Made by a program: the position numbers and the translations under genes
Part shown: one piece after another, positions 1-6,874 of the stretch
Numbering within the stretch: the first letter of the stretch is position 1
How the letters are laid out: every line of letters begins with the position of its first letter
Notes under the pieces: model-generated
Told to the model about the DNA's origin: nothing
Databases searched by the model: none
What the model saw: the letters and a program-made list of their open reading frames with translations, nothing else
Assembly (NCBI GenBank): GCA_938022485.1
Contig: CALIEE010000320.1
Span: 1-7,093 of the forward strand
Direction: 5' to 3'
Source of the DNA: an uncultured bacterium
Lineage (GTDB): Bacteria > Bdellovibrionota_C > UBA2361 > SZUA-149 > CALKYB01
DNA length: 7,093 nt

Positions 1-285
1 CCCTGGGAACTGAACCTCCTGATAACGACCTGGGCGAATCTCGTAAATGGTTTTATGAGGAAGACGATAGTAAGTGCCTGTAGGATCAAGCTGACCCGGG
101 ATTTTTACCGTGTCATGCATTTGTTCAACCCATGCCTCATCAACTGTTCCTGGGACTGGATTTTCCTGGGCTACGAGTCGTTGTTTTTTGATTATCTTAA
201 TTGGCGGGGGAATTTCTTGTTTACTACATCCCGAAACTAAAACAGCCAACGCTAGGGCCAAAATTGTAAAACCTGAAGTTCTCAT
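1..285 (-). CDS. Unrecognised lipoprotein, N-terminal part (runs off left edge)
   Basis: This is the last gene of the visible operon, 34 bases after the traC stop; its frame is open to base 1, giving 95 codons and no stop. The ATG at 285 follows AAAGG with a 7-base spacer. The product starts with a lipoprotein signal: MRTSG, a hydrophobic stretch, then the lipobox VSGC with the acylated cysteine at residue 20. A short basic, proline-containing linker (PPPIKIIKKQR) follows, and then a compact segment with PGTVDEAWVEQM, LDPTGTYYR and YEIRPGRYQEV. It is therefore likely anchored to a membrane leaflet facing the periplasm. Its place right behind traC in a conjugation operon suggests an accessory part of the secretion channel. 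I do not recognise the family: the F-plasmid genes after traC (trbI, traW, traU) do not match what is visible. The gene and lipoprotein nature are well supported; the role is inference from context. Confidence 0.85.
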   Translation of the reverse strand, partial: MRTSGFTILALALAVLVSGCSKQEIPPPIKIIKKQRLVAQENPVPGTVDEAWVEQMHDTVKIPGQLDPTGTYYRLPHKTIYEIRPGRYQEVQFPG

Positions 286-319
286 AATAAAACCTTTCAC
301 TAATTACTAAATTTTTGCC

Positions 320-3064
320 TTAACTTGGAGCCTTGGTTAAACCATCAGACAGGCTTAGCGCCCGACCACTTCTTTTCTTGCTCTCAGCTGCCGCTGCTGC
401 ATCAGCCTCTCTTTTCATTGAGGCTAAAGCTCCTGCTCCAAAAGGAGCTAATTCAACTGCTTTTTGTAAAGCTAAAACAAAGTCACCATCTGTTTCATCT
501 AATAGAGCTGCAAACAACTGGTTGTCATCACCATTGTTTGTAGAAACCCAATAAAACGCAGGCTCAAGAGGCAATACCATTGCGGCTTCACCTATATCTG
601 ATAGCAAGAAGAATTGAGACTCAACTCCCTTGACTGTGTTCAAACGCATAATAGTATCAGCCTGCTGCGGATTAAGATGGAATGCTTGAGCAGTAAGGTG
701 AAACTTTGCTGGGTCTTGTTTCAAGAATACTTTATGAGAACTATTCTGAACAATTGCCTGCCCACCTTCTCCAACATAGAAATCCTCACCAGATTGACTG
801 GCTGCGATAACAATACCTTTTCTTTTTCGATATAAACGGAAAGCTGCTTCTACAACTCCAGCGGATGTTTTTCCAACTAGGTCATGAGCCTCATCAAAGA
901 CAAGCATTTTTCGAGTATCTAGCTCTTCAGGGTCGTTCATCACTTCGTCGGCCCAAAGCATAGCTACTTTTAGAAAAACTCTTTGCAGGTCAGGGCTACG
1001 GCTTAGGCCTTTAAGATCGAAAACGATAAACCTTTCTCTGAGCTCAATACTACCTGCTCGATCAAAGAACCTCGCATAAGTTCCATCACCGTAGAATTCT
1101 CTCATGATGATAGCCAGCTCCTGCCTCATTCGAAAATTGTCCTCAGTTTCATGCGGGCGAGGTGGCTCTTTTAAAACCTTCACTACATCTCGGAGAAGAA
1201 ACTCTCTCTCCATAGTACCGTGACGATAGCGATAATGAGCTTCGTTCAAAGACTCAACAATTTCATGACGCTGAAGTCGGTTTAAAACCATGCCTTCCTG
1301 TGTGGCCATATCAACTATCACATCAACACAAACGTCGAAGATATCCTTGAAATCACCTTGCGTTTTGTCAGCATCCATTTCTCCGACTCTTGCCAAGAAG
1401 TTCATAGCTGGAGCTCTTGAAGGTGTAGCTTGGTAAATCTTACCCTGAAACAATTTGGCCACTTTTTCAAAACCACATGGCTGGTTAGGCATACCCTTAT
1501 CAAAGACAAACGTAATAGGTGGCTTCGATAGCTTAGAACCATCAGGTTGTAGCGAATAGTGACCTCGCATCATTGTGATAATGATAAAGTTCAGAAGATA
1601 ACTCTTACCAGCACCTGAAACTCCACTAATGATAACGTTTGGTGCGGTATTCGAATCATATAAATCGAAACTTACTAATTCTCGGTTCCAGAGACTTGGC
1701 AGAACAAAAAGGTTATTTTTACTACCTTTCCAGTTACCCCAAATTGGAAACAAGCGGGAAGCACGCGAAGAGCGCATCATCGTGGTCCAACCTGGACCAT
1801 CTAGGTTAGGATCATATCCACCCGGCAGAGAGTTGAGTAGAACACCTAAATCCGAGATCATGTGTGACATTCCTCTAGCACCATTTAGAGAAGGAAACTG
1901 AGCCAATACCTCACTAGCTGCTCTTCTGGCCTCATCCATATTCTGGGTAATTTGGACATGATGTAAACCTGCTCTAACAACTTGAGAACGATTCGAGTAA
2001 AGCTCATCTCGAGCTTGTCTAACAGTAGAGATTTGATGCACTACTTGTTGGTTAGAACGCCCGCCGGGAGCTCTCTCTCTGAGTCCTAAAGAACGGTCAA
2101 GGCTGTTTAAACGCTTCATTTGAGTCTCTACAGGATCTTTGCTGTAGGTAACTGAAAGGATTGACTCCACAGGGGAAGATTGCAGGGGGATAGTCATCAT
2201 CGGAAGACACTGCTTAGGTGGCTTAACCATACTTACTGTATGAAAGAATCGACCATCTTTTTCAATAAAACCATCTTCATCATGATAAACTGGAGTAGTT
2301 GAAATCAAATTAGAAAGAGAATCATCAGCATCATACTCTGGAACAGGCACTGCATTTCCTCTTCCCCTTTTAAACTTTCCACCTTTAGTGCTTCTTCTAT
2401 TTAAAATTGGATAAAGAAGATCGATAAGACCTTGTCCATCAACAAGTTTAGGTCGCAAACCAATATCAGCCAAAGAAGAAATTTTACCCTCCACCTGCCC
2501 AAGGAACTCCTCGACATAGCGATTAAACTCTTTTTGTCTGGCTGAAAGGTCATCTCCAGAGCCTTTTGGTCCTTTAAAAAGAACCGAAAAACTTCTGATA
2601 ATCTGATCAAGTTGACTATGCCCTTCCCACTCAGGCTCGTAGCGAAAGCAAATGATTAAGCGTAGTTTTTTAATTCTTCGCGCAAAATTTTGAGATGAGG
2701 CTGAAAGCTTCATAAGGCGAATCCAACGATTAGCCATCCAACCTGCTACACCATCAACCGGATAGTCGTCTCTACATCTATCTAAAATGTCATTAACATC
2801 AAAACTGGTAATCCAGTTAAATTGGACTGAAATGTTTGTGTCTAGGGAATCAAGTAATTCTTGAAGAACCGCACAAGCTTGAAAGGCTTCAGAGTCGGAA
2901 GTGGAAGTAAGCAGAAGTGGATCTGCTTCCCATATTGACCAAAACGACGCATCGCTGTGAACGAAAACTTTTCTTTGCTCATCCCACTTCACGTAGGGGA
3001 GAAGCTTGTTGAAAATCTCTTCATCCTGACAAAGCTTTTCTCTTGTTAGCCTGCTTATGCTCAT
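320..3064 (-). CDS. traC: TraC, VirB4-class ATPase of F-type conjugative T4SS
   Basis: This 914-residue protein is the assembly ATPase that powers pilus biogenesis and transfer from the cytoplasmic face of the inner membrane. The N-terminal part resembles F TraC (LLPYVKWDEQ near residues 22-31, compared with LLPYRDYN in F). Walker A is GVSGAGKS at 481-488 (Lys487). Walker B is MLVFDEAH with Asp724 and Glu725. Also visible are YARFFD, FDLKGLSRSPDLQ, the basic segment YRKRKGIVIAASQ and, near the end, FYWVSTNNGDD, all in the order expected of TraC/VirB4 motors. It is slightly longer than F TraC (about 875 residues) and ends in an Ala/Lys/Arg-rich tail (AAAAAESKKRSGRA) that is probably flexible. 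No frameshift is seen and both Walker motifs are intact, so it should be active. The ATG at 3064 has AAAGG 8 bases upstream. The gap from the preceding gene, 76 bases, is the widest in the window. Family assignment is strong. Confidence 0.96.
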   Translation of the reverse strand: MSISRLTREKLCQDEEIFNKLLPYVKWDEQRKVFVHSDASFWSIWEADPLLLTSTSDSEAFQACAVLQELLDSLDTNISVQFNWITSFDVNDILDRCRDDYPVDGVAGWMANRWIRLMKLSASSQNFARRIKKLRLIICFRYEPEWEGHSQLDQIIRSFSVLFKGPKGSGDDLSARQKEFNRYVEEFLGQVEGKISSLADIGLRPKLVDGQGLIDLLYPILNRRSTKGGKFKRGRGNAVPVPEYDADDSLSNLISTTPVYHDEDGFIEKDGRFFHTVSMVKPPKQCLPMMTIPLQSSPVESILSVTYSKDPVETQMKRLNSLDRSLGLRERAPGGRSNQQVVHQISTVRQARDELYSNRSQVVRAGLHHVQITQNMDEARRAASEVLAQFPSLNGARGMSHMISDLGVLLNSLPGGYDPNLDGPGWTTMMRSSRASRLFPIWGNWKGSKNNLFVLPSLWNRELVSFDLYDSNTAPNVIISGVSGAGKSYLLNFIIITMMRGHYSLQPDGSKLSKPPITFVFDKGMPNQPCGFEKVAKLFQGKIYQATPSRAPAMNFLARVGEMDADKTQGDFKDIFDVCVDVIVDMATQEGMVLNRLQRHEIVESLNEAHYRYRHGTMEREFLLRDVVKVLKEPPRPHETEDNFRMRQELAIIMREFYGDGTYARFFDRAGSIELRERFIVFDLKGLSRSPDLQRVFLKVAMLWADEVMNDPEELDTRKMLVFDEAHDLVGKTSAGVVEAAFRLYRKRKGIVIAASQSGEDFYVGEGGQAIVQNSSHKVFLKQDPAKFHLTAQAFHLNPQQADTIMRLNTVKGVESQFFLLSDIGEAAMVLPLEPAFYWVSTNNGDDNQLFAALLDETDGDFVLALQKAVELAPFGAGALASMKREADAAAAAESKKRSGRALSLSDGLTKAPS

Positions 3065-3140
3065 AGGGTAAACCTTTAAAACCTTCTAAGAGGTTAAAAT
3101 CCAAAACTACTCATTCAAAAATAAGCAGCTTTAAAAAATC
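3065..3140 (-). promoter_or_regulatory. traC leader with small hairpin and repeated SD-like motif
   Basis: This is the 76-base gap before traC. On the minus strand a 5-bp inverted repeat (AACCT, loop CTTAGA, AGGTT; plus-strand 3080-3095) lies just upstream of the ribosome binding site. The SD region itself carries a second copy of AGGTT (3071-3075), so AACCT could pair with either copy and partly mask the SD. A loose sigma70-like pair (TTGAAT, 16 bases, TAACCT) is also present, but it matches consensus poorly and I do not call a promoter. The repeats are seen directly; any control function is inference. Confidence 0.3.
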
Positions 3141-3626
3141 CTATGGCTGAGAGAGTGACCTATAAGATGGTAAAGACGGGCTATCAGCAAAATTACCGAC
3201 CACTAAGATTCTTCTTTTGTGATCAAGACGGGCGCTGACCTTTGCCTGTCTACTTACTTCTTTTAGTACTTCCTCAACCGTTCCTGTGATCTCCATTGAT
3301 ACCGCCCTGCTTCCATACTGGGTGGGGTATCGAAGCTCATACCCTATAGTCTGGCTAAGTGCCTCTAATGCTTCCAAAAGAGTGGCATTTTTCATGGAAA
3401 ATTCAATAACTGGTTGATATAATTGACCTTTTTCTACTCTCTGCTCACCTACAGGACGTGGTAAGTGGCTCCAAGTTACCCTACTGTAGACCGGTTCTAT
3501 CGGTGCTTGGCGGGTGGCCGCTTGATAATACTCCTCCCTAGGCTCGATAAACTCGAACTCCGGTTTTTGAGGCGAGCAGGATACGCATAAAATCGCAAAA
3601 CTTGCTGTAAGGATGAATCCTCTCAT
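3141..3626 (-). CDS. Small lipoprotein with secretin N0/STN-like domain (DotD-like architecture)
   Basis: This 161-residue lipoprotein sits between traV and traC. The signal peptide ends in LCVSC, putting the acylated cysteine at residue 17; Cys14 at the -3 position makes the lipobox slightly non-canonical. A linker of about 50 residues follows. Residues about 72-143 have the pattern of a secretin/TonB short N-terminal (N0) domain: a strand (PVIEFSM), the helix ATLLEALEALSQTIG, strand YELRYP, strand VSMEITG, the helix TVEEVLKEVSRQA, and a final strand pair (VSARLDHKRRILVV). N0 folds are known in secretins, in DotD of Dot/Icm systems and in some VirB7-like lipoproteins, where they ring the outer-membrane core. 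The likely role is an extra ring component around the TraV/TraK/TraB complex. The start follows the traV stop by 6 bases, with GAAGG 9 bases upstream, so expression is probably coupled to traV. The domain call rests on pattern reading alone. Confidence 0.85.
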   Translation of the reverse strand: MRGFILTASFAILCVSCSPQKPEFEFIEPREEYYQAATRQAPIEPVYSRVTWSHLPRPVGEQRVEKGQLYQPVIEFSMKNATLLEALEALSQTIGYELRYPTQYGSRAVSMEITGTVEEVLKEVSRQAKVSARLDHKRRILVVGNFADSPSLPSYRSLSQP

Positions 3627-3632
3627 CGTCTT

Positions 3633-4082
3633 CTACCTTCGCTCTCTATGGACCCAAGGAGTGGAACCCCCTTGACCTGAGTCACCTTCGTTAAGCTGTC
3701 TCTCGATGTCAAAGGCATCTTGAACGGCCCAACGATCATCCAATACCTTTAGATAGTAAAAGTGCTGAGGAACGAGATCTCCAAATTTGTTTAGGTGATC
3801 TGGAATCCACATCAATCTAACTTCAGCTGGTTGAACAACTGGGTAAGCTGGTTGAGGAGCCTGAGCTCTTCGATACTCTCCCATCACTTTGAGAGCAGTA
3901 CGTGCTGTTTCTTCTGATCGTGAAGAACTTCCCTCGCTCAAGAGAGGTTGGTTATTCGCTACTCCAAGCTGAACAGTTGAATTATCAGAATAGGGGTTTA
4001 AAAGATTGGCAGCACCACTACCACAGGCAGTAAGTGACAGACAAAAACCCGTTCCCACAAGCAGATTTATTAATCTTTTCAT
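3633..4082 (-). CDS. traV: TraV-like outer-membrane core lipoprotein
   Basis: This 149-residue lipoprotein matches the role and position of F TraV, the VirB7-like lipoprotein that anchors the F-type core complex to the outer membrane and contacts TraB and TraK. The signal peptide MKRLINLLVGTGFCLSLTAC has a canonical lipobox LTAC, with Cys20 as the modified residue. The middle is a low-complexity Ser/Gln/Pro-rich linker (SEGSSSRSEE, QAPQPAYPVVQP). The C-terminal part carries the family signature: EVRLMWIPDHLNKFGDLV followed by FYYLKVLDDRW, comparable to LWIAPYIDNQDVY and FFVIKPSAW in F TraV. I chose the ATG at 4082, which has GGAG 6 bases upstream and puts MKR directly at the signal peptide. 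A TTG at 4100 would add six residues (with AGAGG about 8 bases before it) and cannot be wholly excluded. The gap from the traB stop is 43 bases. Confidence 0.88.
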   Translation of the reverse strand: MKRLINLLVGTGFCLSLTACGSGAANLLNPYSDNSTVQLGVANNQPLLSEGSSSRSEETARTALKVMGEYRRAQAPQPAYPVVQPAEVRLMWIPDHLNKFGDLVPQHFYYLKVLDDRWAVQDAFDIERQLNEGDSGQGGSTPWVHRERR

Positions 4083-4088
4083 TTTCTT

Positions 4089-4092
4089 CTCC
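4089..4092 (-). promoter_or_regulatory. traV ribosome binding site (decides start)
   Basis: GGAG lies 6 bases before the ATG at 4082 on the minus strand. This spacing supports that ATG over the in-frame TTG at 4100, which would place the SD inside the coding region. Confidence 0.75.
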
Positions 4093-4125
4093 AAAACCAA
4101 TTAAAAAACCTCTAATTAAAATATT

Positions 4126-5322
4126 TTAAGATAACGAAGAGTCGTAGTAGATACTCTCGTCTCCATCTTCTGAAATCAATTCAACCTCAGAATTACTACT
4201 AAAAATTGCTTGAACAGTTCTTCCTGGGTTAACGGCAACCACTGGGATCTGCTTTCTGTATCTTTCAATAATTATCTCAGCCATACTTTGAAAAGTATCT
4301 GTTACACCTAAGGCAATTGAAGATTGAATGTCACCTGGGCTGATTGAGTTGCCACCGTTTCCTAGTAAAACAAAACTTTCATCTGTATTATTGCTTCGGT
4401 TACCACTGGCTCTATCTCTAACTCTATCACCCAAGAACTGTCCGGTAGCAATCGTTGAAAGAGCAACCATGGTCTCCCCGAGATTATCTCTTAGCTGACC
4501 TCTCATTCCACGACTTCCATCCTCTCCCACTATCCAACCATCTACTTGGATAACTGAACGACGCCCGTCGTTGTGACGGATAGCCAACTCAGAAAGTCTA
4601 AAAATAACCCTCGAGTTACCTTCGATACCTTCAGCTGCCGCTATTATTCTAGCTTCACCAACGTCAAGAAGAGAACCATCTGGTCCAGTGATTGGGCCAG
4701 TAATTTTAAACATTACTGGATAAGGAGTCCCATCAACCGGCGCTTCAATACCAGTTAAAAGCTGAAGCGCAACGTTATCTCCAGCTGTAATATGACTCAT
4801 TCTCAAAGGCCCTTTCGGTTTCTTCGGTGGTGGTGGTGGAAGATCTGTATCCTCAAAACCAAATCCTTCAATGTTTTCAGAAACTGGGGCCTCAACTTTA
4901 ATCTTTTTCTGGACTACTTCTTTGGTTGAACGATTTTGCTCTTCCCGCAGATCAACTACATCAGAAGCTATATTTTCCATTTTATCCAAAAGTCCATCTA
5001 GTATTCCGATGGTTCGACTTTTATCCTGCTCACGCTCTTTCTTCATTCGAACAAGATCTTCTTGGATAGACTTATTATCATCCTTGATTTGCTCAAGGCT
5101 GTTAGAAGTTACAAGTAGCAAATCCTTCCAAGCAGCATTATCACCATCACTAAGATTCATCTCAGTTGGGTTTTGAATATTAATTGGTTTCCTTACTTTG
5201 CTCCTTTTTCCATTAGGGATAAAAGCAAGCAGGAGCAAGCAGAAAACTAAAAATCCAACACCGATCATAATTCGGCGATCATTTTTGATTAGTAGTTTGA
5301 GATTTTCTATGCCTTCACTCAT
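4126..5322 (-). CDS. traB: TraB, VirB10-family channel scaffold of F-type T4SS
   Basis: This 398-residue protein is the TraB/VirB10 scaffold that crosses the inner membrane, spans the periplasm and helps build the outer-membrane core with TraK and TraV. A short cytoplasmic N-terminus is followed by one membrane segment (about residues 18-35), a charged region of probable coiled coil (about 65-130, with KKEREQDKS and DLREEQNRS), and a proline stretch (LPPPPPKKPKGP, 161-172). The VirB10-like domain begins near HITAGDNVALQLLTGIEAPV. The strongest family signature is GWIVGEDGSRGMRG at 262-275, which matches the VGEDGKxGxRG motif of F TraB. The C-terminal NPGRTVQAIF resembles the family's closing strand. 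It is shorter than F TraB (about 475 residues). The ATG at 5322 is preferred over the TTG at 5325 because AGGGAG lies 6 bases before the ATG. That SD overlaps the traK stop codon, so translation is probably coupled. Confidence 0.94.
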   Translation of the reverse strand: MSEGIENLKLLIKNDRRIMIGVGFLVFCLLLLAFIPNGKRSKVRKPINIQNPTEMNLSDGDNAAWKDLLLVTSNSLEQIKDDNKSIQEDLVRMKKEREQDKSRTIGILDGLLDKMENIASDVVDLREEQNRSTKEVVQKKIKVEAPVSENIEGFGFEDTDLPPPPPKKPKGPLRMSHITAGDNVALQLLTGIEAPVDGTPYPVMFKITGPITGPDGSLLDVGEARIIAAAEGIEGNSRVIFRLSELAIRHNDGRRSVIQVDGWIVGEDGSRGMRGQLRDNLGETMVALSTIATGQFLGDRVRDRASGNRSNNTDESFVLLGNGGNSISPGDIQSSIALGVTDTFQSMAEIIIERYRKQIPVVAVNPGRTVQAIFSSNSEVELISEDGDESIYYDSSLS

Positions 5323-5328
5323 CAAAAG

Positions 5329-5334
5329 CTCCCT
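5329..5334 (-). promoter_or_regulatory. traB ribosome binding site overlapping the traK stop
   Basis: The minus strand reads AGGGAG, 6 bases before the ATG at 5322. Its first two bases are the last two of the traK TAG stop (5333-5335). The alternative TTG start at 5325 would be only 3 bases away, which is too close. The overlap predicts coupled translation of traK and traB. Confidence 0.75.
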
Positions 5335-6139
5335 ATAATTGTTTAGATCTAGTAATCACGTAAACCTTTCCCTTATGAGAACTGTTGATTTTTTGCTCAT
5401 TTGTAAGGGGCCTTGGGGCAAGTTGTGGCCGTGAGAGCGACACTGCTCTCGTTCCATCAAGTCTAAACGTGGCTGGGTTAATAGTTTGAGTAGTATCCAA
5501 CTTGTTCTCTACAGAAATTACATATCCCCAGTAGTTGGAACCAATATAAATCTCGTCAATCTTAGCTTCTATAGAACCATCATGTAAGACTACTTCACCA
5601 GAATAACGGTTTGATCTTCTATAACCAGGAATGGCTTTACGCTTACCAAACTCAGCAGTGAGAATCATCTGCCTCATAAAACCCGAAACTCTGCTTGGGG
5701 GAGCAGACTGCCCAACCTTAAATTCCGGCTCTTCGTCAACTGTTTCAGGCGTTGGGGATGGGCGGCTATCAACAATTTCAACAGCTCCATCACGCTGGTT
5801 ACTGGAATCAAAGGGCTTAAGTCTAATTGAATAGCTTCGAGAGTCTCCTAGATGAACCAAAATAACTTCACCATCTTCACTCATTTGTGGTTGAGCAAAA
5901 ACAACTAAGTACTTTTCTTGTCTCTCTAAAAGAACAGCTGAGTTCTCTCGTCTGAACCCACCTTGAATATTTCCTGGAAATTGTAGTTGAGTTGGTTCTC
6001 CTGGCTTTACGTATACCGTAACTTCCTGACCATCATACTTAATCTCGCGGGCTTCAGCTGCATTAGGGGCTACCAGCAACGTAAATGCTGTCAGCATGGC
6101 TGGAAAAAGATAAGCTTGAACCGATTTTAACCTTCTCAT
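5333..6139 (-). CDS. traK: TraK-like periplasmic core-complex protein
   Basis: This 268-residue exported protein fits TraK, the VirB9-like/secretin-related component that joins TraB and TraV in the F-type outer-membrane core complex. A Sec signal peptide has a basic start (MRRLK), a hydrophobic core and an AEA cleavage site after residue 30. The N-terminal domain is beta-rich (EVTVYVKPGEPTQLQFPG). A charged, Pro-rich linker (PSPTPETVDEEPEF) joins it to the C-terminal domain. That domain shows the clearest family match: VENK at 210-213, a strand NPATFRLDGTRAV (GTRAV at 229-233), then SRPQLAP and VYVITRSK at the end. F TraK has VENK, GTRAV, FSQPASQL and VYVI in the same order. It is a little longer than F TraK (about 240 residues) owing to the linker. 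The ATG at 6139 has AGAGG 6 bases upstream. It follows the traE-like gene after 61 bases that contain a hairpin. Confidence 0.92.
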   Translation of the reverse strand: MRRLKSVQAYLFPAMLTAFTLLVAPNAAEAREIKYDGQEVTVYVKPGEPTQLQFPGNIQGGFRRENSAVLLERQEKYLVVFAQPQMSEDGEVILVHLGDSRSYSIRLKPFDSSNQRDGAVEIVDSRPSPTPETVDEEPEFKVGQSAPPSRVSGFMRQMILTAEFGKRKAIPGYRRSNRYSGEVVLHDGSIEAKIDEIYIGSNYWGYVISVENKLDTTQTINPATFRLDGTRAVSLSRPQLAPRPLTNEQKINSSHKGKVYVITRSKQL

Positions 6140-6145
6140 TTTTAA

Positions 6146-6184
6146 CCTCTAAAAATATCAACGGAGAGGCTAAGACCTCTCTGT
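6146..6184 (-). promoter_or_regulatory. Hairpin in traE-traK gap, next to the traK ribosome binding site
   Basis: On the minus strand a 9-bp stem (ACAGAGAGG with CCTCTCCGT, one G-U pair, loop TCTTAG; plus positions 6161-6184) is followed by TGATATTTTT and then by the traK SD, AGAGG (6146-6150). The stem plus T-run could act as a weak terminator or processing stop that tunes traE against traK. The 3' arm CCTCT is also complementary to the SD, so an alternative fold could mask the SD. The pairing is seen in the sequence; the function is inference. Confidence 0.45.
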
Positions 6185-6193
6185 ATCTTCTAT

Positions 6194-6207
6194 AGCCTAA
6201 CTAGGCT
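6194..6207. repeat. Short inverted repeat at the traE-like stop codon
   Basis: AGCCT and AGGCT flank a 4-base loop (AACT) and include the TAG stop of the traE-like gene. A 5-bp stem is weak; it lies just upstream of the larger hairpin at 6161-6184 and may simply be chance. Confidence 0.25.
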
Positions 6208-6869
6208 TGACCTTTCTTTGAAGGCTTCTTCTGGCCTTCCCTTACTTTCATATCCGTAATTACAATCCCATACTCGTTATGTAGATTTCTAGGGATTGTT
6301 GTCATCTTGATATACCATTCTGCCAATTCTGGGCGTAAGTGCTTGTTTTGTAACAACTTATATCTAAAGCCTGGTAGCTTAACTACAACGTGATCCTCAA
6401 ATCTCTGAATGCGAACTCTTGCCGCATCCATTCGAAACTGCTGGGATTTTCCAAGTTCTCTAATAGCTTTAAGCGCTCCGTTCTTAGTGCTCAGATAATT
6501 CCGGTCAAAGTCACTGAGAGCAGGCTCCCAAAGAAACTTCCTAGCGGTTCTGAACTGAGTGTTTGCTGTATACGGTTGATAGGTTTCAATTAGATTCAAA
6601 ACTGACTGAGCAACACTAATAAACTCTGCATCAGGAAGCTTTGTTACGGAATAAGTTCCAGGCTCTGGTTTGTCTGGAACATCAACAATAGTCTCAGCTG
6701 AAGAAATAAAGTAGATAGACGCTACGATCAGCATAGCTGATATAGGAAATTGCAAAAGCGTTAAAGACCTCCAAAATAAGGATTTTCTCTTGTAACGCTC
6801 CCATAGCTTTAGAGTGTCTGCCCCTGAACGGCCGAGAGTAGGAACAACTTTTAATTTCGGCTTACCCAT
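6201..6869 (-). CDS. traE: TraE-like (VirB8-class) inner-membrane T4SS protein, copy 2
   Basis: This 222-residue protein has the TraE/VirB8 plan: a basic cytoplasmic N-terminus (KLWERYKRKSLFWR), one membrane helix at about residues 36-57, and a periplasmic domain of about 160 residues. In F-type systems TraE is an inner-membrane/periplasmic scaffold that contacts TraB. Its place directly before traK and traB is the traE position of F operons, and its size is close to that family (about 190 residues). The periplasmic end is marked by VRIQRFEDHVVVKLPG and, at 184-208, EWYIKMTTIP then NEYGIVITDMKV. Both blocks recur in the neighbouring upstream gene, so the two are paralogs. The ending also recalls DotI/IcmL-type periplasmic domains, a related fold. 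The ATG at 6869 comes 5 bases after the upstream stop, with only a weak SD (GGATAG), so coupled translation is likely. The family call rests on architecture, position and partial motifs. Confidence 0.8.
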   Translation of the reverse strand: MGKPKLKVVPTLGRSGADTLKLWERYKRKSLFWRSLTLLQFPISAMLIVASIYFISSAETIVDVPDKPEPGTYSVTKLPDAEFISVAQSVLNLIETYQPYTANTQFRTARKFLWEPALSDFDRNYLSTKNGALKAIRELGKSQQFRMDAARVRIQRFEDHVVVKLPGFRYKLLQNKHLRPELAEWYIKMTTIPRNLHNEYGIVITDMKVREGQKKPSKKGQA

Positions 6870-6874
6870 TTTAA

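Noticed and set aside
55..310. Two overlapping plus-strand ORFs at the left end
   Set aside because: They lie opposite the lipoprotein gene on the minus strand, which has a signal peptide, lipobox and SD; the plus-strand translations show no family features.
1629..1901. Plus-strand 90-codon ORF
   Set aside because: It is fully inside traC on the opposite strand, just beyond the Walker A region, and has no recognisable domain; it is a shadow frame.
3100..3125. Sigma70-like promoter before traC (TTGAAT, 16 bases, TAACCT)
   Set aside because: The -10 element matches poorly and the genes are otherwise one continuous operon; not enough support for a promoter call.
4116..4129. 14-base perfect palindrome TTAAAATATTTTAA at the traB stop
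   Set aside because: It consists only of A and T in an AT-rich gap, has no second copy in the window, and overlaps a stop codon; chance is the simplest explanation.
4825..4839. Short GGT triplet run
   Set aside because: It encodes the five-proline stretch of TraB, a usual feature of VirB10-like linkers, and is too short to call a DNA repeat.
4871..5176. Plus-strand 101-codon ORF
   Set aside because: It is antisense to the coiled-coil part of traB; its Ser-rich translation is what the reverse of such a charged region gives.
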